64,000 nt of DNA from contig JAUSLL010000058.1 of assembly GCA_030649335.1 (NCBI GenBank), positions 1 to 64,000 of the forward strand, written 5' to 3'. The position numbers and the translations under genes were made by a program. The notes below the pieces were generated by a model. The model ran no database searches. It saw nothing but the letters and a program-made list of their open reading frames with translations, and had not been told where the DNA came from. Source of the stretch: Parvibaculum sp. Its GTDB lineage: Bacteria > Pseudomonadota > Alphaproteobacteria > Parvibaculales > Parvibaculaceae. This document shows, one piece after another, positions 53,835-63,211 of the stretch (position 1 is its first letter; every line of letters starts with the position of its first letter).

Positions 53835-54539
53835 TCAGACGCTCAGGCGTTTTGCTTCTTCCGGCAGCCCGCAACCAATATCGATAAACACCGCGCGCCG
53901 CACGGTCAGTGCCGTCTGCAATGAAAAATCAAGCTTGCGTTCATCCACCGCCGCACAAGGCGTGATGGTCCCCACAATCCGGTTCATACCTTCCGTACCG
54001 CCCGTCAGCGGCAGGTTCAGGAATTCGCACATATAGACCGATCCGTCCGGCCGCGTCAGATCACGATGCAACAGCAATCCGCAAGGATGGCTGTGCATCA
54101 GTTTCAGCCGCGCAATATCATCTGCTTTGCCGGTATAGTCGAAAGGCGCAAGACTGTTCATGCCGGTGAGGTCGATGCCCGTGGTCTCGCTCAGCGCACT
54201 GCCGAAAATCCGGAACATCAGTTGTTCCTCGCCTTCCCAGCGCAACATGCGGAAATAAGGCAGCAGCTCGACAAGCGCCCGCGGGTCCACATCTTCCGGT
54301 TCCGGCATGATGCGCGTGATGCGCGCTTCAAGCCACCAGGCGAGCAACTCACGACTGAGGGACTGCAATTCAATGTCGCCGATATGAGACGGCGCATCCT
54401 CGATCGTGCCTTTCAGCCGTGCCCGAGCCTTATTGATCGCTGCCCAGGACATGGACGCAGCAACCCAGGCGCTGCGGGTATCGTCCGTGCTGCGATCGTC
54501 GTCCGTACTGTGACTTTCGTCCCTGCTATCCGAATTCAT
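53835..54539 (-). CDS. PAS_5 domain protein (paralogue 1)
   Basis: The 234-residue protein has a Ser/Asp-rich N-terminal 20 residues and one PAS_5 domain (PF07310 type), marked by WLEARITRIMPEPEDVDPRALVELLPYFRML (two segments), MFRIFGSALSETTGIDLTG and the terminal TVRRAVFIDIGCGLPEEAKRL. Function is unknown; PAS folds usually sense ligands or mediate contacts. It is a tandem paralogue of the next gene and lies convergent to GFA with a 5-bp gap. Confidence 0.78.
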   Translation of the reverse strand: MNSDSRDESHSTDDDRSTDDTRSAWVAASMSWAAINKARARLKGTIEDAPSHIGDIELQSLSRELLAWWLEARITRIMPEPEDVDPRALVELLPYFRMLRWEGEEQLMFRIFGSALSETTGIDLTGMNSLAPFDYTGKADDIARLKLMHSHPCGLLLHRDLTRPDGSVYMCEFLNLPLTGGTEGMNRIVGTITPCAAVDERKLDFSLQTALTVRRAVFIDIGCGLPEEAKRLSV

Positions 54540-54629
54540 CTGCCCGCCTGCCCGAAATTTCACCTGTATCAAAAGCTAGAGGAAGCGCCCGCTTCCACCA
54601 AGCCCCCTGCCCCAGAATTCAGAACTCCG

Positions 54630-55298
54630 TCAGACGCTCAGACGTGCCGCCTCGTCCGGCACACCGAACCCCAGATCAATGAAGACCGCGCGACGCAGCG
54701 TCAACGGCGGCGAAAGTTTGAAATCGAGGTCAGCCGCATCGACCGCCTGCCGCGTCACCACCGTGCCGGCAATTCTGTTCTTGCCGTCTACGCCACCCGA
54801 CACCGGCAGGTTGATCAACTCGCACAGATAAGGCACGCCGTCCGGCCCGCGCAATTCGCGCAGCGTCAGAAGACCGCAAGGATGGGAATGCATGAGTTTC
54901 AGACGGGCAATATCGTCGGCCTTGCCCTCGTAATCCACACCACCGAATGTGCAAAAACCGGTGAGGTCAAACCCCGTGGTCTCGACAAGCGCGCTGCCAA
55001 AAATACGAAAGACGAGGCTCGTCTCGCTTTCCCAGCACAGCAAACGGAAATAGGGAAGCAGTTCAACCAGCGCCTTGGGGCTGACGTCGTCAGGCTCAGG
55101 CATCGGACTGGCCCCGCGCGCCTCAAGCCACCAGGCGAAGAATTCACGGGTCATGGAGCTGAGTTCAATATCACCCGCATGGGTCGGCGCCTCAGGTCCG
55201 GTACCGGCGAGCCGCGCTTTGACCCCGCTGATGGTGGACCAGGCCAGCGCCGGCCAGACCCACGCAGTCCGCTGCTTCTCGGCTTGCTCACCCGACAT
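54630..55298 (-). CDS. PAS_5 domain protein (paralogue 2)
   Basis: A 222-residue PAS_5 protein sharing most motifs with its neighbour: WLEARGASPMPEPDDVSPKALVELLPYFRLL, VFRIFGSALVETTGFDLTGF and LTLRRAVFIDLGFGVPDEA. It differs at the loop with VDYEGKADDIARLKLMHSHPCGLL, which both keep. The pair is a likely local duplication with divergence at the N termini. Confidence 0.78.
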   Translation of the reverse strand: MSGEQAEKQRTAWVWPALAWSTISGVKARLAGTGPEAPTHAGDIELSSMTREFFAWWLEARGASPMPEPDDVSPKALVELLPYFRLLCWESETSLVFRIFGSALVETTGFDLTGFCTFGGVDYEGKADDIARLKLMHSHPCGLLTLRELRGPDGVPYLCELINLPVSGGVDGKNRIAGTVVTRQAVDAADLDFKLSPPLTLRRAVFIDLGFGVPDEAARLSV

Positions 55299-55416
55299 AA
55301 GACTTCCTCGTACTCAAACTGTGTATGACGAAAGAGTAAACCGCCCGGTCTTAACAAAGCTTAACGGATCAGTATTTTTACGGATGCTTTTCGCCATCCA
55401 CGTCTTGAGGCGCGCC

Positions 55417-55896
55417 TTACAAATATTTCCGCAGCTCCGCCGTATAGGGCTGAAAACCGGCGCGCTCATAAATATCCGCCGTGCGCTTATTGGCGCTCAA
55501 CACCCCGATCACAATCTGTTTGAGCCCGCACCGCCGCGCTTCCGCCTCACAAGCCGACATCAGCGCTTGGCCAACGCCGCTACCCCGCGCATCCGCCGTC
55601 ACAAATAACTCGGTGATATATCCATAGCTGCGCGCCGCCTCGACAACGAACACCGGATTTTGCTCCTGCGTGATCGCCGCCCAGCCAATGACCGACCCGT
55701 CCCGCTCAGCCACAAAAATCCGCCCGCGTCTGGCCGCCACCTCAGCGAGCAACACCGGCAGATAATCATCCGCCACCCTGTCGTCCAACCGCCGATTAGG
55801 CTCGATCTCATGCTCATAGGCCTGCGATCCCCGAATGAAGGAAAGCGCAGCAGCTCTGTCGCGTGCGGGATCAAAATCGCGAATGAGAAATGTCAT
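55417..55896 (-). CDS. GNAT N-acetyltransferase
   Basis: The 159-residue protein has the GNAT fold: FLIRDFDPARDRAAALSFI at the start, YITELFVTADARGSGVGQALMSACEAEA with the acetyl-CoA loop (RGSGVGQ), and IGVLSANKRTADIYERAGFQPY at the end. The acceptor is not predictable. It is followed by the palindromic element at 55960. Confidence 0.88.
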   Translation of the reverse strand: MTFLIRDFDPARDRAAALSFIRGSQAYEHEIEPNRRLDDRVADDYLPVLLAEVAARRGRIFVAERDGSVIGWAAITQEQNPVFVVEAARSYGYITELFVTADARGSGVGQALMSACEAEARRCGLKQIVIGVLSANKRTADIYERAGFQPYTAELRKYL

Positions 55897-55959
55897 GGGT
55901 AAATCCTAGCACACCATTTTTCCAATCATGTCGTCCCGGGACTTGATAGGCAGCAAAAA

Positions 55960-56105
55960 GCCCTCTCCCGCTGGGAGAGGGTTGGGTGAGGGCCTTCATG
56001 GACGCACCATTGTAAACTAATCAAGCCCCTCACCCTCCCGCCTCCGGCGGGCCCCTCCCTCTCCCCCGCCTTGCTTTTTGCGCCTACGCGCAAATGGGAG
56101 AGGGC
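55960..56105. repeat. MITE/REP-like palindromic element
   Basis: A 146-bp element with 10-bp terminal inverted repeats GCCCTCTCCC (55960) and GGGAGAGGGC (56096-56105). It begins with hairpin CCCTCTCCC-GCT-GGGAGAGGG, and internal inverted GGGTTGGGTGAGGG / CCCCTCACCCTCCC arms follow. Such C/T- and G/A-rich palindromes are common dispersed repeats in Rhizobiales-type genomes. It occupies most of the 303-bp gap between the GNAT and rho genes. Confidence 0.7.
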
Positions 56106-56112
56106 ACTTAAC

Positions 56113-56143
56113 AAAAAAGGGCGGACCCAACCGGACCCGCCCC
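56113..56143 (-). terminator. Intrinsic terminator after rho
   Basis: On the minus strand the stem GGGCGG/CCGCCC (56119-56143) is followed by TTTTTT (complement of 56113-56118), 56 bp past the rho stop. Confidence 0.75.
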
Positions 56144-56170
56144 TCTCAAATATCAAACCCGCAAAAAACC

Positions 56171-56217
56171 TTACGTATTCATCGAGTCCCCGAACACGTT
56201 TACGTGTTCATCGAGTC
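56171..56217 (-). repeat. Direct repeat of the rho 3' end
   Basis: The last 18 bp of rho, encoding Asp-Ser-Met-Asn-Thr-stop (56200-56217), are repeated at 56171-56188 with one mismatch, 11 bp beyond the stop codon. Confidence 0.8.
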
Positions 56218-57465
56218 AAAGAACTCGCCGTTGCTCTTCGTCTGCTTCAGCTTATCGAGCAGGAACTCGACCGCATCGACCGTGCCCATCGGGTTGAGAA
56301 TACGACGCAGCACATACATCTTCGACAACGTGCCCTTATCAACGAGCAGCTCTTCCTTACGCGTGCCGGACTTGAGAATGTCCATCGCGGGGAAGACGCG
56401 CTTATCGGCGATCTTGCGATCGAGCACGATTTCGGAGTTACCCGTGCCCTTGAATTCTTCAAAGATCACTTCGTCCATGCGCGAGCCGGTATCGATCAAC
56501 GCGGTCGCAATGATCGTCAGCGAGCCGCCCTCCTCGATGTTACGCGCCGCACCGAAGAAACGCTTGGGGCGCTGCAACGCATTGGCGTCCACACCACCGG
56601 TCAGCACCTTGCCCGAAGACGGCACGACCGTGTTGTAAGCGCGACCAAGACGTGTGATCGAGTCGAGCAGGATCACGACGTCACGGCCATGTTCGACAAG
56701 ACGCTTGGCCTTTTCGATGACCATTTCAGCGACCTGAACGTGGCGCACAGCCGGTTCATCGAAGGTGGAGGAAATGACTTCGCCCTTCACCGAACGCTGC
56801 ATGTCCGTCACTTCTTCAGGACGTTCATCGATCAGCAGCACGATCAGATAGCATTCAGGATGATTGGTCGTGATCGAATGGGCGATGTTCTGGAGAAGAA
56901 CCGTCTTACCCGTGCGCGGCGGCGCGACGATGAGGCCACGCTGACCTTTGCCGAGCGGCGCCACAATGTCGATGAGGCGCGACGAGCGATCCTTCAAAGT
57001 CGGATCGGCCACTTCCATCTCGAGTTTTTCGTCAGGATAAAGCGGCGTCAGATTATCAAAGTGGACCTTGTGGCGCGCCTTGTCGGGGCTCTCGAAATTA
57101 ACCGTCGAAACCTTCAGCAGCGCGAAATAGCGTTCACCGTCTTTCGGCGAGCGGATCTCGCCTTCCACCGTGTCGCCTGTGCGCAGCGAAAAGCGCCGGA
57201 TCTGCGTCGGGGAGACATAGATATCGTCGGGACCCGGCAGATAGTTTGCTTCCGGCGAACGCAGGAAGCCGAAACCGTCCGACAGCACTTCAACGACGCC
57301 TTCGCCGATAATGTCGATGCCCTGCTCGGCATATTGTTTGAGGATCGCGAACATCATGTCCTGGGTGCGGAGCGTCGAAGCGTTTTCCACTTCAAGCTCT
57401 TCGGCAATCGCCAGAAGTTCGGTCGGCCCTTTGGCCTTGAGGTCCTGCAGTTTGATCTGCGGCAT
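56200..57465 (-). CDS. rho: Transcription termination factor Rho
   Basis: The 421-residue hexameric helicase has an N-terminal RNA-binding domain ([52 protein letters not shown]), P-loop [20 protein letters not shown] near residue 175, and the secondary RNA-binding Q/R loops. AGGTAG-like sequence is near the start. The gene is left of the hem genes, an order conserved in Caulobacter and many relatives (rho-hemJ-hemH-hemE). Its last five codons plus stop are duplicated just downstream. Confidence 0.97.
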   Translation of the reverse strand: MPQIKLQDLKAKGPTELLAIAEELEVENASTLRTQDMMFAILKQYAEQGIDIIGEGVVEVLSDGFGFLRSPEANYLPGPDDIYVSPTQIRRFSLRTGDTVEGEIRSPKDGERYFALLKVSTVNFESPDKARHKVHFDNLTPLYPDEKLEMEVADPTLKDRSSRLIDIVAPLGKGQRGLIVAPPRTGKTVLLQNIAHSITTNHPECYLIVLLIDERPEEVTDMQRSVKGEVISSTFDEPAVRHVQVAEMVIEKAKRLVEHGRDVVILLDSITRLGRAYNTVVPSSGKVLTGGVDANALQRPKRFFGAARNIEEGGSLTIIATALIDTGSRMDEVIFEEFKGTGNSEIVLDRKIADKRVFPAMDILKSGTRKEELLVDKGTLSKMYVLRRILNPMGTVDAVEFLLDKLKQTKSNGEFFDSMNT

Positions 57466-57810
57466 GGGTAGTCTTTCTTTTGGAAATCAGACTTTTGGCT
57501 CGGGGCTCTCGCGACACTCAGGACACGGGCGGAGCAAAATCTGTGAAGAGGGAGAAACGCGGGTGGGATCAGATCTTAAAACGCGTCAAATTTGGGAAGG
57601 TGGAGTTCAGAAAACAATCGGGGAAAGCATTGGCTTTGCCTGTTCAGATCGCGTCTCGCGCTCCAAAGGGTGCCCGCCCTGCCGCTTTTCGCTCATCTCT
57701 TGAGCCGCGGTTCGGACCGTTCACATCAGCAAACCCGCCGGAAGAACTCCGGCTTGCCCCATTCCTATAGACCCGAGAAGGCTTCAGGGCAACGGGAAAT
57801 TGGGGGTGGC
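57466..57810. other. Intergenic leader between hemJ and rho
   Basis: A 345-bp minus-strand leader for rho without a credible gene. A hairpin GCCGGA-AGAAC-TCCGGC (57737-57753) near hemJ may terminate that transcript weakly. The long leader would allow rho autoregulation, which is only an inference. Confidence 0.5.
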
Positions 57811-58257
57811 TCAGAACGGCTTCACAATCACCAGAATGACGATGAAGACCACGAGCAGCGGCGGCACCTCGTTGACGATCCGGTAGAACTTCGTCGAGCG
57901 CGTGTTGCGGTCAGCGGCAAAGTCTTTGCGATATTTGGAATAAGCGCCATGCGCGCCGAACATCAGGAAGAGAAGCGCCAGCTTGGCGTGGAACCAGCCC
58001 TGTTTCATCAGGTCAGGGTTTGCCCAGATCATCAACAACCCGAAGACCAGAGTGGCGATCATCGCGGGGTTGATGATCCCGCGCAGGAGCAGCCGTTCCA
58101 TCACCTTGAAAGTTTCGGACTTGTCGGAACCGACCTCGGCCTGCGAATGATAGACGTAAAGCCGCGGCAGATAGGCCATGCCCGCCATCCAGAAGATGAC
58201 CGAGATCACATGCAAGGCTTTGATCCAGAGATAATAATCAGCGAGAAAATCACTCAT
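57811..58257 (-). CDS. hemJ: Protoporphyrinogen oxidase HemJ (CopD-like)
   Basis: The 148-residue integral membrane protein has the HemJ pattern: YLWIKALHVISVIFWMAGMAYLPRLYVYHSQ (two parts; the conserved His and the haem-binding region), FLMFGAHGAYSKYRKDF and a C-terminal hydrophobic helix. HemJ oxidises protoporphyrinogen IX in bacteria lacking HemG/HemY. It lies 10 bp downstream of hemH, consistent with a haem operon. Confidence 0.92.
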   Translation of the reverse strand: MSDFLADYYLWIKALHVISVIFWMAGMAYLPRLYVYHSQAEVGSDKSETFKVMERLLLRGIINPAMIATLVFGLLMIWANPDLMKQGWFHAKLALLFLMFGAHGAYSKYRKDFAADRNTRSTKFYRIVNEVPPLLVVFIVILVIVKPF

Positions 58258-58267
58258 CGTCAGGGTC

Positions 58268-59323
58268 CTATCTCACATCCGTGCCGCAATGCCGGCCGGC
58301 TGCCTCTTCAGGGCAAATCATCGAGCTGCTTTCGCGCGCTTCCATCACAAGACGGGCAAGGCCGCGAATGAAATCGGGGTGTGTGCCGAGCGCCGCGACG
58401 CGCAAATAACGCGGCACGCCCGCGTGTTTGGCAAGTTCGCCATATTCAAGATCGAGCTCAACGAGCGTTTCGGAATGTTCCGAGACAAAGGCAATCGGCA
58501 CCACGATCAGGCTCTTGCCTTCTTTGCCCGCCGCTTCAATTTCCTTATCCGTCGCAGGTCCGATCCATTCCATCGGCCCGACGCGGCTCTGAAAACACGT
58601 TCGCCAGTCAAACGGCCCGCCGCCGACACCGGCCATCACCGCCGCGCATGTCGCCTCGATCTGTGTCTGATAGGGGTCGCCGCCCGTAATCACGCTTTTG
58701 GGCAGACCATGCGCCGAGAACAGAATCCGGAACTCGTCACGTGTCGAGAAGGCGCCGATGGCGTCACGCAGCAGCGCCACATGGGCTGCCACGAAATCAG
58801 GGTCCAGAGGATAACAACAAATCGTCTTGGCACGGGTATGGAGGCCTGCCGCCTTGGCCGCACGGTCCCAATCTCTGAACGATGATTCAGTTGTTGTGGT
58901 CGAGAACTGGGGATAAAGCGGCAGCAGGACGATTTCATCCGGTGCCCAGGCCTTGATCTCGCGGGCCGTATCGCTCGCAAAAGGCTTCCAATAGCGCATC
59001 GCGGGAAAGGCTCGAACCTCGACAGGAATAGGCTCGGAACTGACAGGAAAAGCTCGGTTTTCGAGTTCACCCTCGAGGGCCCTCGCCTGTGCCTCGGTGA
59101 GTGGCAAAATGGGTGAGCGACCGCCCATCTGGGCATAGATTTCCTTCGCGATTGGCGCACGCCGTCTGGAGATGATCTTCGCGATCAGCCAACGAAACGG
59201 CTGCGGCACCCGAATAATGGCGCGATCATTGAACAAATTGAAGAGGAATGGCTCAACAGCCTCGGGCCCGTCAGGTCCCCCAAGGTTGAAAAGCACCACC
59301 GCCAGTTTCCGCGCCCGCTTCAA
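58268..59323 (-). CDS. hemH: Ferrochelatase
   Basis: A 351-residue ferrochelatase that inserts iron into protoporphyrin IX. Motifs: LFNLGGPDGPEAVEPFLFNLFND at the start, MRYWKPF, LFSAHGLPKSVITGGDPY (active-site His region), CFQSRVGPMEWIGP and VPIAFVSEHSETLVELDLEY (conserved His/Glu). It overlaps hemE by 4 bp. Confidence 0.96.
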   Translation of the reverse strand: MKRARKLAVVLFNLGGPDGPEAVEPFLFNLFNDRAIIRVPQPFRWLIAKIISRRRAPIAKEIYAQMGGRSPILPLTEAQARALEGELENRAFPVSSEPIPVEVRAFPAMRYWKPFASDTAREIKAWAPDEIVLLPLYPQFSTTTTESSFRDWDRAAKAAGLHTRAKTICCYPLDPDFVAAHVALLRDAIGAFSTRDEFRILFSAHGLPKSVITGGDPYQTQIEATCAAVMAGVGGGPFDWRTCFQSRVGPMEWIGPATDKEIEAAGKEGKSLIVVPIAFVSEHSETLVELDLEYGELAKHAGVPRYLRVAALGTHPDFIRGLARLVMEARESSSMICPEEAAGRHCGTDVR

Positions 59324-60390
59324 GCTTTAAAACCCCGCACCAGTTCGACAAGCTCACCGACATGATCCGGTGGCGTCTGCGGCACGATCCCATGCCCCAA
59401 ATTGAAAATAAATGGCTGATTTCCTAAGGTTTCCATGATGTACGCGACACCCGCCCGCATCTCTTTACCACCCGCAACAAGCAGCAGCGGATCAAGATTA
59501 CCCTGCAAAGGAACCATCGGCTGCACGTTATCCCGCGCCCAGTTCAGCGACATGCCGGTATCAAGACTAACCGCCTGAATACCAGTTTCGCGCACATAAT
59601 CCGTCACGAGCGGCCCCGCCCCGCGCGGAAATCCGATAATAGGAACAAGAGGATAGCGGGTTTTAAGCGCAGAAACGATCCGTTTGGCCGGCTCAATTGC
59701 AAAGCGCCTGAATGCCGGTTCCGGCAAGCTCCCAGCCCATGTATCAAATATCTGAAGGACTTCCGCGCCCGCCTCCACCTGTTCGGACAAATGCAGGATT
59801 GTAGCTTCGACAAGCAGATCAATAAGCTTCTGAAACTCGTCAGGTGCCCGGTAAGCCCATGATTTTGCGGCCCCTTGGTCGGGTGATCCTCGTCCGCCCA
59901 CCACATAGGTCGCCACCGTCCAGGGCGCACCCGCAAAACCGATCAACGTGGTTTCTTTAGGGAGGGATAGCTTCAGCCGCCGCACGGTCTCATAGACCGG
60001 CTGGAGGTGATCCGTGACGCGAGCCAGATCAAGCTTCGCAATCCCCGCCAAATCCGTAATGGGATCAAGGACCGGCCCCTCACCCTCCTTGAACCCGACC
60101 GTCTGCCCGAGAGCATCCGGCACCACCAGAATATCCGAGAACAGTATCGAGGCATCAAAACCGAACCGACGGATCGGCTGCAAAGTCACTTCCTCAGCCA
60201 GCTCCGGCGTATAACAGAGCGTGAGGAAACTCCCCGCTTCCGCTCTCACCTTCCGGTACTCCGGCAAATAGCGCCCAGCCTGACGCATCAGCCAGATCGG
60301 TGTCTGATCGCTACGTTCTTTAGCTAAAACCTGAAGGAGCCTTTTCGGTATCACTGCGGTCGCTTTGCTCACAGATTTCTTCTCTTCCAT
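59320..60390 (-). CDS. hemE: Uroporphyrinogen decarboxylase
   Basis: The 356-residue HemE makes coproporphyrinogen III. Signatures are WLMRQAGRYLPEYRKVRA near 33-50, ASILFSDILVVPDALG with the catalytic Asp, and FAGAPWTVATYVVGGRG. The C-terminal GNLDPLLL and HGIVPQTPPDHV are also diagnostic. It is the left border of the presumed origin gap, and hemE is also the left flank of Caulobacter oriC. Confidence 0.96.
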   Translation of the reverse strand: MEEKKSVSKATAVIPKRLLQVLAKERSDQTPIWLMRQAGRYLPEYRKVRAEAGSFLTLCYTPELAEEVTLQPIRRFGFDASILFSDILVVPDALGQTVGFKEGEGPVLDPITDLAGIAKLDLARVTDHLQPVYETVRRLKLSLPKETTLIGFAGAPWTVATYVVGGRGSPDQGAAKSWAYRAPDEFQKLIDLLVEATILHLSEQVEAGAEVLQIFDTWAGSLPEPAFRRFAIEPAKRIVSALKTRYPLVPIIGFPRGAGPLVTDYVRETGIQAVSLDTGMSLNWARDNVQPMVPLQGNLDPLLLVAGGKEMRAGVAYIMETLGNQPFIFNLGHGIVPQTPPDHVGELVELVRGFKA

Positions 60391-60930
60391 AAAGCTTAGT
60401 CTTTAGGTGGTGGTAGTTGAGGATGGCTGTGCGTCACGGGGATTAAAGGTTGAGGACCATTCCATCCACATTATCGCCATCGCCGCGGGCATCGTCCGTT
60501 CCGGGGTCCTTCTATCGCACGGCCTGTGCAAAATTTCAGCACCCGATCTCAAAAATCAACACAACCGGCAGCTTTGCCGCAGTCTCTCCGGCGTCCATAT
60601 GTTCGTGTTTTTCCTGTGGGCAAAAACAACAACGGGGATAGATGGTAGGGCCCGGCCTCAGGGTCCAAACGATCCCCAGAATTCAACGAGGCCTTCATGT
60701 TTTCTTCACCGCCTGATGGTTCGGGGGAGGGAAAACCAATCACGTGTATGGCTTGGTAGGGCTTTGGAAAATCAGGTCACTTGCCCCCGTTAATCACAGT
60801 TTTCCACAGACACATCCATATAATGTGACCGCGCAAGCAGATGGGCTCAATCCGCAAAAAGACTGGCAAGCACAAGGCGCGCTCGTTAGCTTGGCCGCCC
60901 GATCCCGCGCCAAAACACTCAAGGAACTCC
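60391..60930. other. oriC: Probable chromosomal replication origin (oriC), hemE-ppsR gap
   Basis: The 540-bp gap separates hemE (-) from ppsR (+), the same context as the Caulobacter and Rickettsia origins (hemE-RP001). DnaA-box-like sites matching TTWTNCACA are TGTGCAAAA at 60525-60533 (minus) and TTTTCCACA at 60800-60808. A TCCATCCACA near 60460 and a TCCCCA near 60673 resemble weak boxes. A-rich stretches (60530-60560, 60625-60640) could unwind. parS and ParA/ParB are 16-20 kb away. No coding gene is supported here. Identity is strong by context, moderate by sites. Confidence 0.65.
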
Positions 60931-61755
60931 ATGGCCTCCAGACGCGTCTTCCATCTGCATCTCGTCTCGGACGCCACCGGCGAAACCCTGAACGCTGTCG
61001 CGCGCGCCGCCTGCGCTCAATATGAAGACGCCCATCCCGTCGAGCATGTCTACGCGTTGGTGCGTGGTCCCAAGCAACTCGAGCGCGTGCTCGCCGAAAT
61101 TGAATCTGCTCCCGGCATCGTCATGTTCACGATGGTCAACGAAGAGCTTCGTCAGCGCCTCGAAGCGCGCTGTGTGGAATTGCAGACACCTTGTATCTCG
61201 GTCCTCGATCCGGTTATGGGTGCCCTCGGTCGCTATCTCGGCAAGGAAAGCTCGCACAAGCCCGGCTCCCAGCACACGATGAACGCGGAATATTTCGGCC
61301 GCATCGAAGCGCTGAACTACACGATGGCGCATGATGATGGTCAGTCGGCAGGTGATCTCAATGAGGCCGATGTCATTCTTGTCGGCGTCAGCCGGACATC
61401 GAAGACGCCAACCTGCATCTATCTCGCCAATCGCGGCATCAAAGCCGCTAATATTCCGATTGTCCCGGGCGTCGTGCTGCCGCCTGATCTCGAAACCGCC
61501 AAGCATCCGCTCATCGTCGGCCTCACCACCAGCCCCGACCGCCTCGTCCAGATCCGCAAGAACCGCTTGCTGTCGCTTCATGAAAACACACAGACAAGTT
61601 ATGTCGATCACGACGCGGTGGAAGAAGAAGTCGCGATTGCACGCAAACTCTGCGCCCGTCACGGTTGGCCGGTGATCGATGTCACGCGCCGCTCAATTGA
61701 AGAAACGGCCGCTGCTGTTCTCAACCTCTATAATGAACGCCAGAAAATAAGCTGA
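60931..61755 (+). CDS. ppsR: Pyruvate phosphate dikinase / PEP synthase regulatory protein (DUF299)
   Basis: A 274-residue bifunctional kinase/pyrophosphorylase that controls PPDK or PEP synthetase by ADP-dependent phosphorylation. P-loop-like [26 protein letters not shown] (two parts) near 150-175 and [16 protein letters not shown] at the start are diagnostic. AAGGAA precedes ATG 60931. It is the RP001-type gene that flanks the origin in other alphaproteobacteria. Confidence 0.93.
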   Translation: MASRRVFHLHLVSDATGETLNAVARAACAQYEDAHPVEHVYALVRGPKQLERVLAEIESAPGIVMFTMVNEELRQRLEARCVELQTPCISVLDPVMGALGRYLGKESSHKPGSQHTMNAEYFGRIEALNYTMAHDDGQSAGDLNEADVILVGVSRTSKTPTCIYLANRGIKAANIPIVPGVVLPPDLETAKHPLIVGLTTSPDRLVQIRKNRLLSLHENTQTSYVDHDAVEEEVAIARKLCARHGWPVIDVTRRSIEETAAAVLNLYNERQKIS

Positions 61756-61760
61756 ACTCT

Positions 61761-62363
61761 ATGGTCTTGTCGCATTCCCCTCTCCTTCTCGCCTCCGGCA
61801 GCCTGGTCCGCGCAAACCTGTTGCGCGGGGCCGGCGTGACATTCGAAATTCAAAATTCGCGTGTGGATGAAGACGCGATCAAAGAAAGATTCGCCGACAG
61901 CGATATTGATGCGCTGGCGATCCTTCTTGCTGAAGCCAAAGCATTGGCGGTCAGCAAGGAAAATCCGGCCGCTCTGGTCATAGGTGCAGATCAGATTCTA
62001 TCGTGCAACGGCGAACGTTTTGACAAACCGCATGACATGACCGAGGCCCGGTCAAATCTGCAAAAATTCCGCGGTACGTCGCACCGTCTCCACAGTGGTA
62101 TTGTCCTTGCTCAAGACGGGCGCATTGTCTGGCGTCATTCAGATCACGCTGATCTTACCATGCGTCCTTTTTCAGACTTATTTCTCGACGACTATCTGGC
62201 GCTGGTGGACGACAAGGTGCTGACAAGCGTCGGCTGCTATCAGCTCGAAGGTGCAGGTATTCAGTTGTTTGAAAAAATCACTGGCGACTATTTCACAATT
62301 CTTGGTTTGCCACTGTTGCCGCTATTGGCGGAACTGCGTGCACGCGGTGTGGTGGGCACATGA
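61761..62363 (+). CDS. maf: Maf-family nucleoside triphosphate pyrophosphatase
   Basis: A 200-residue Maf/HAM1-like protein that hydrolyses non-canonical or excess nucleotides. Family points are [18 protein letters not shown] (in place of the usual ASGSPRRRELL), [27 protein letters not shown] and [21 protein letters not shown]. The opening SGS is kept but P-R-R is altered to L-V-R, so metal/phosphate contacts may differ. It overlaps aroE by 4 bp. Confidence 0.9.
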   Translation: MVLSHSPLLLASGSLVRANLLRGAGVTFEIQNSRVDEDAIKERFADSDIDALAILLAEAKALAVSKENPAALVIGADQILSCNGERFDKPHDMTEARSNLQKFRGTSHRLHSGIVLAQDGRIVWRHSDHADLTMRPFSDLFLDDYLALVDDKVLTSVGCYQLEGAGIQLFEKITGDYFTILGLPLLPLLAELRARGVVGT

Positions 62364-63211
62364 TTTCCAAAGTCTGTGTCATGGGCTGGCCGATCGCGCA
62401 TTCGCGCTCGCCGCTCATTCACAATTTCTGGATCCATCAGCTCGGCATCAAGGATGCGGTCTATGAACGCTTGCCCGTAGCACCGAAAGATCTCGTCGAC
62501 ACATTGCGCCATTTGCGCGACTGGGGTTTCGTCGGCGCGAATGTCACCGTGCCTCACAAAGAGGCGGTCTACGCGAGCCTCATGCGTCATGACGCGCTTG
62601 CGCATCGGTTGAAAGCGGTCAACACGATTGTGATGACTGAACATGGATTGGAAGGCCGCAACACAGATGGCTATGGGTTCATGGCCAACCTTGCAGACCG
62701 TGCGCCGAACTGGCGGGCGGCTGCCGGCCCCGCCGTTATGCTCGGCGCGGGTGGTGCTGCCCGCGCTGTTGCCGCCGCTTTGGATGATGCCGGCGTGCCA
62801 GAGCTTCGCATCGTCAACCGCACGGCCGCGCGCGCGCAAACACTGATCAGCGATCTGGCACTTAAGTGCGCAAAGTTTTTCCATTGGGACGATATGGCGT
62901 CAGCGCTCAACGGCGCCAATCTTCTCGTCAATACGACCAGCCTCGGCATGGCGGGTGAGCGCGACCTAGAAATCGATCTCACGCCATTGCCGTCAACGGC
63001 ACTTGTCACAGACATTGTCTATACGCCGCTCGAAACCGGATTGCTCACGGCAGCGCAGGCTCGCGGCCTCAAAACGGTTGATGGTCTCGGCATGTTGCTG
63101 CATCAGGCCGTGCCGGGTTTCGAAGCCTGGTTCGGCAAACGCCCGCAGGTAACGCATGCCTTGCGCAAGCTTGTGCTCGCTGACATGGGAATTACGGAGG
63201 ATAGCGCCTGA
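62360..63211 (+). CDS. aroE: Shikimate dehydrogenase (NADP+)
   Basis: The 283-residue enzyme reduces 3-dehydroshikimate. Signatures are [18 protein letters not shown] at the N terminus (shikimate-binding SRS), [16 protein letters not shown] with the catalytic Lys-Asp area, [20 protein letters not shown], and the nucleotide motif [16 protein letters not shown]. It overlaps maf by 4 bp and coaE by 1 bp. Confidence 0.95.
   Translation: MISKVCVMGWPIAHSRSPLIHNFWIHQLGIKDAVYERLPVAPKDLVDTLRHLRDWGFVGANVTVPHKEAVYASLMRHDALAHRLKAVNTIVMTEHGLEGRNTDGYGFMANLADRAPNWRAAAGPAVMLGAGGAARAVAAALDDAGVPELRIVNRTAARAQTLISDLALKCAKFFHWDDMASALNGANLLVNTTSLGMAGERDLEIDLTPLPSTALVTDIVYTPLETGLLTAAQARGLKTVDGLGMLLHQAVPGFEAWFGKRPQVTHALRKLVLADMGITEDSA

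Noticed and set aside
55353-55367. TTAACAAAGCTTAA as a CtrA site
   Set aside because: Spacing is six, not seven, between TTAA half-sites.
56071-57471. Plus-strand frame of 466 codons over rho
   Set aside because: Arg/His-rich antisense shadow of rho; no start context.
60600-60930. Extended N terminus of PpsR from 60841
   Set aside because: An in-frame ATG at 60841 would add 30 residues, but AAGGAA and the family N terminus place the start at 60931.
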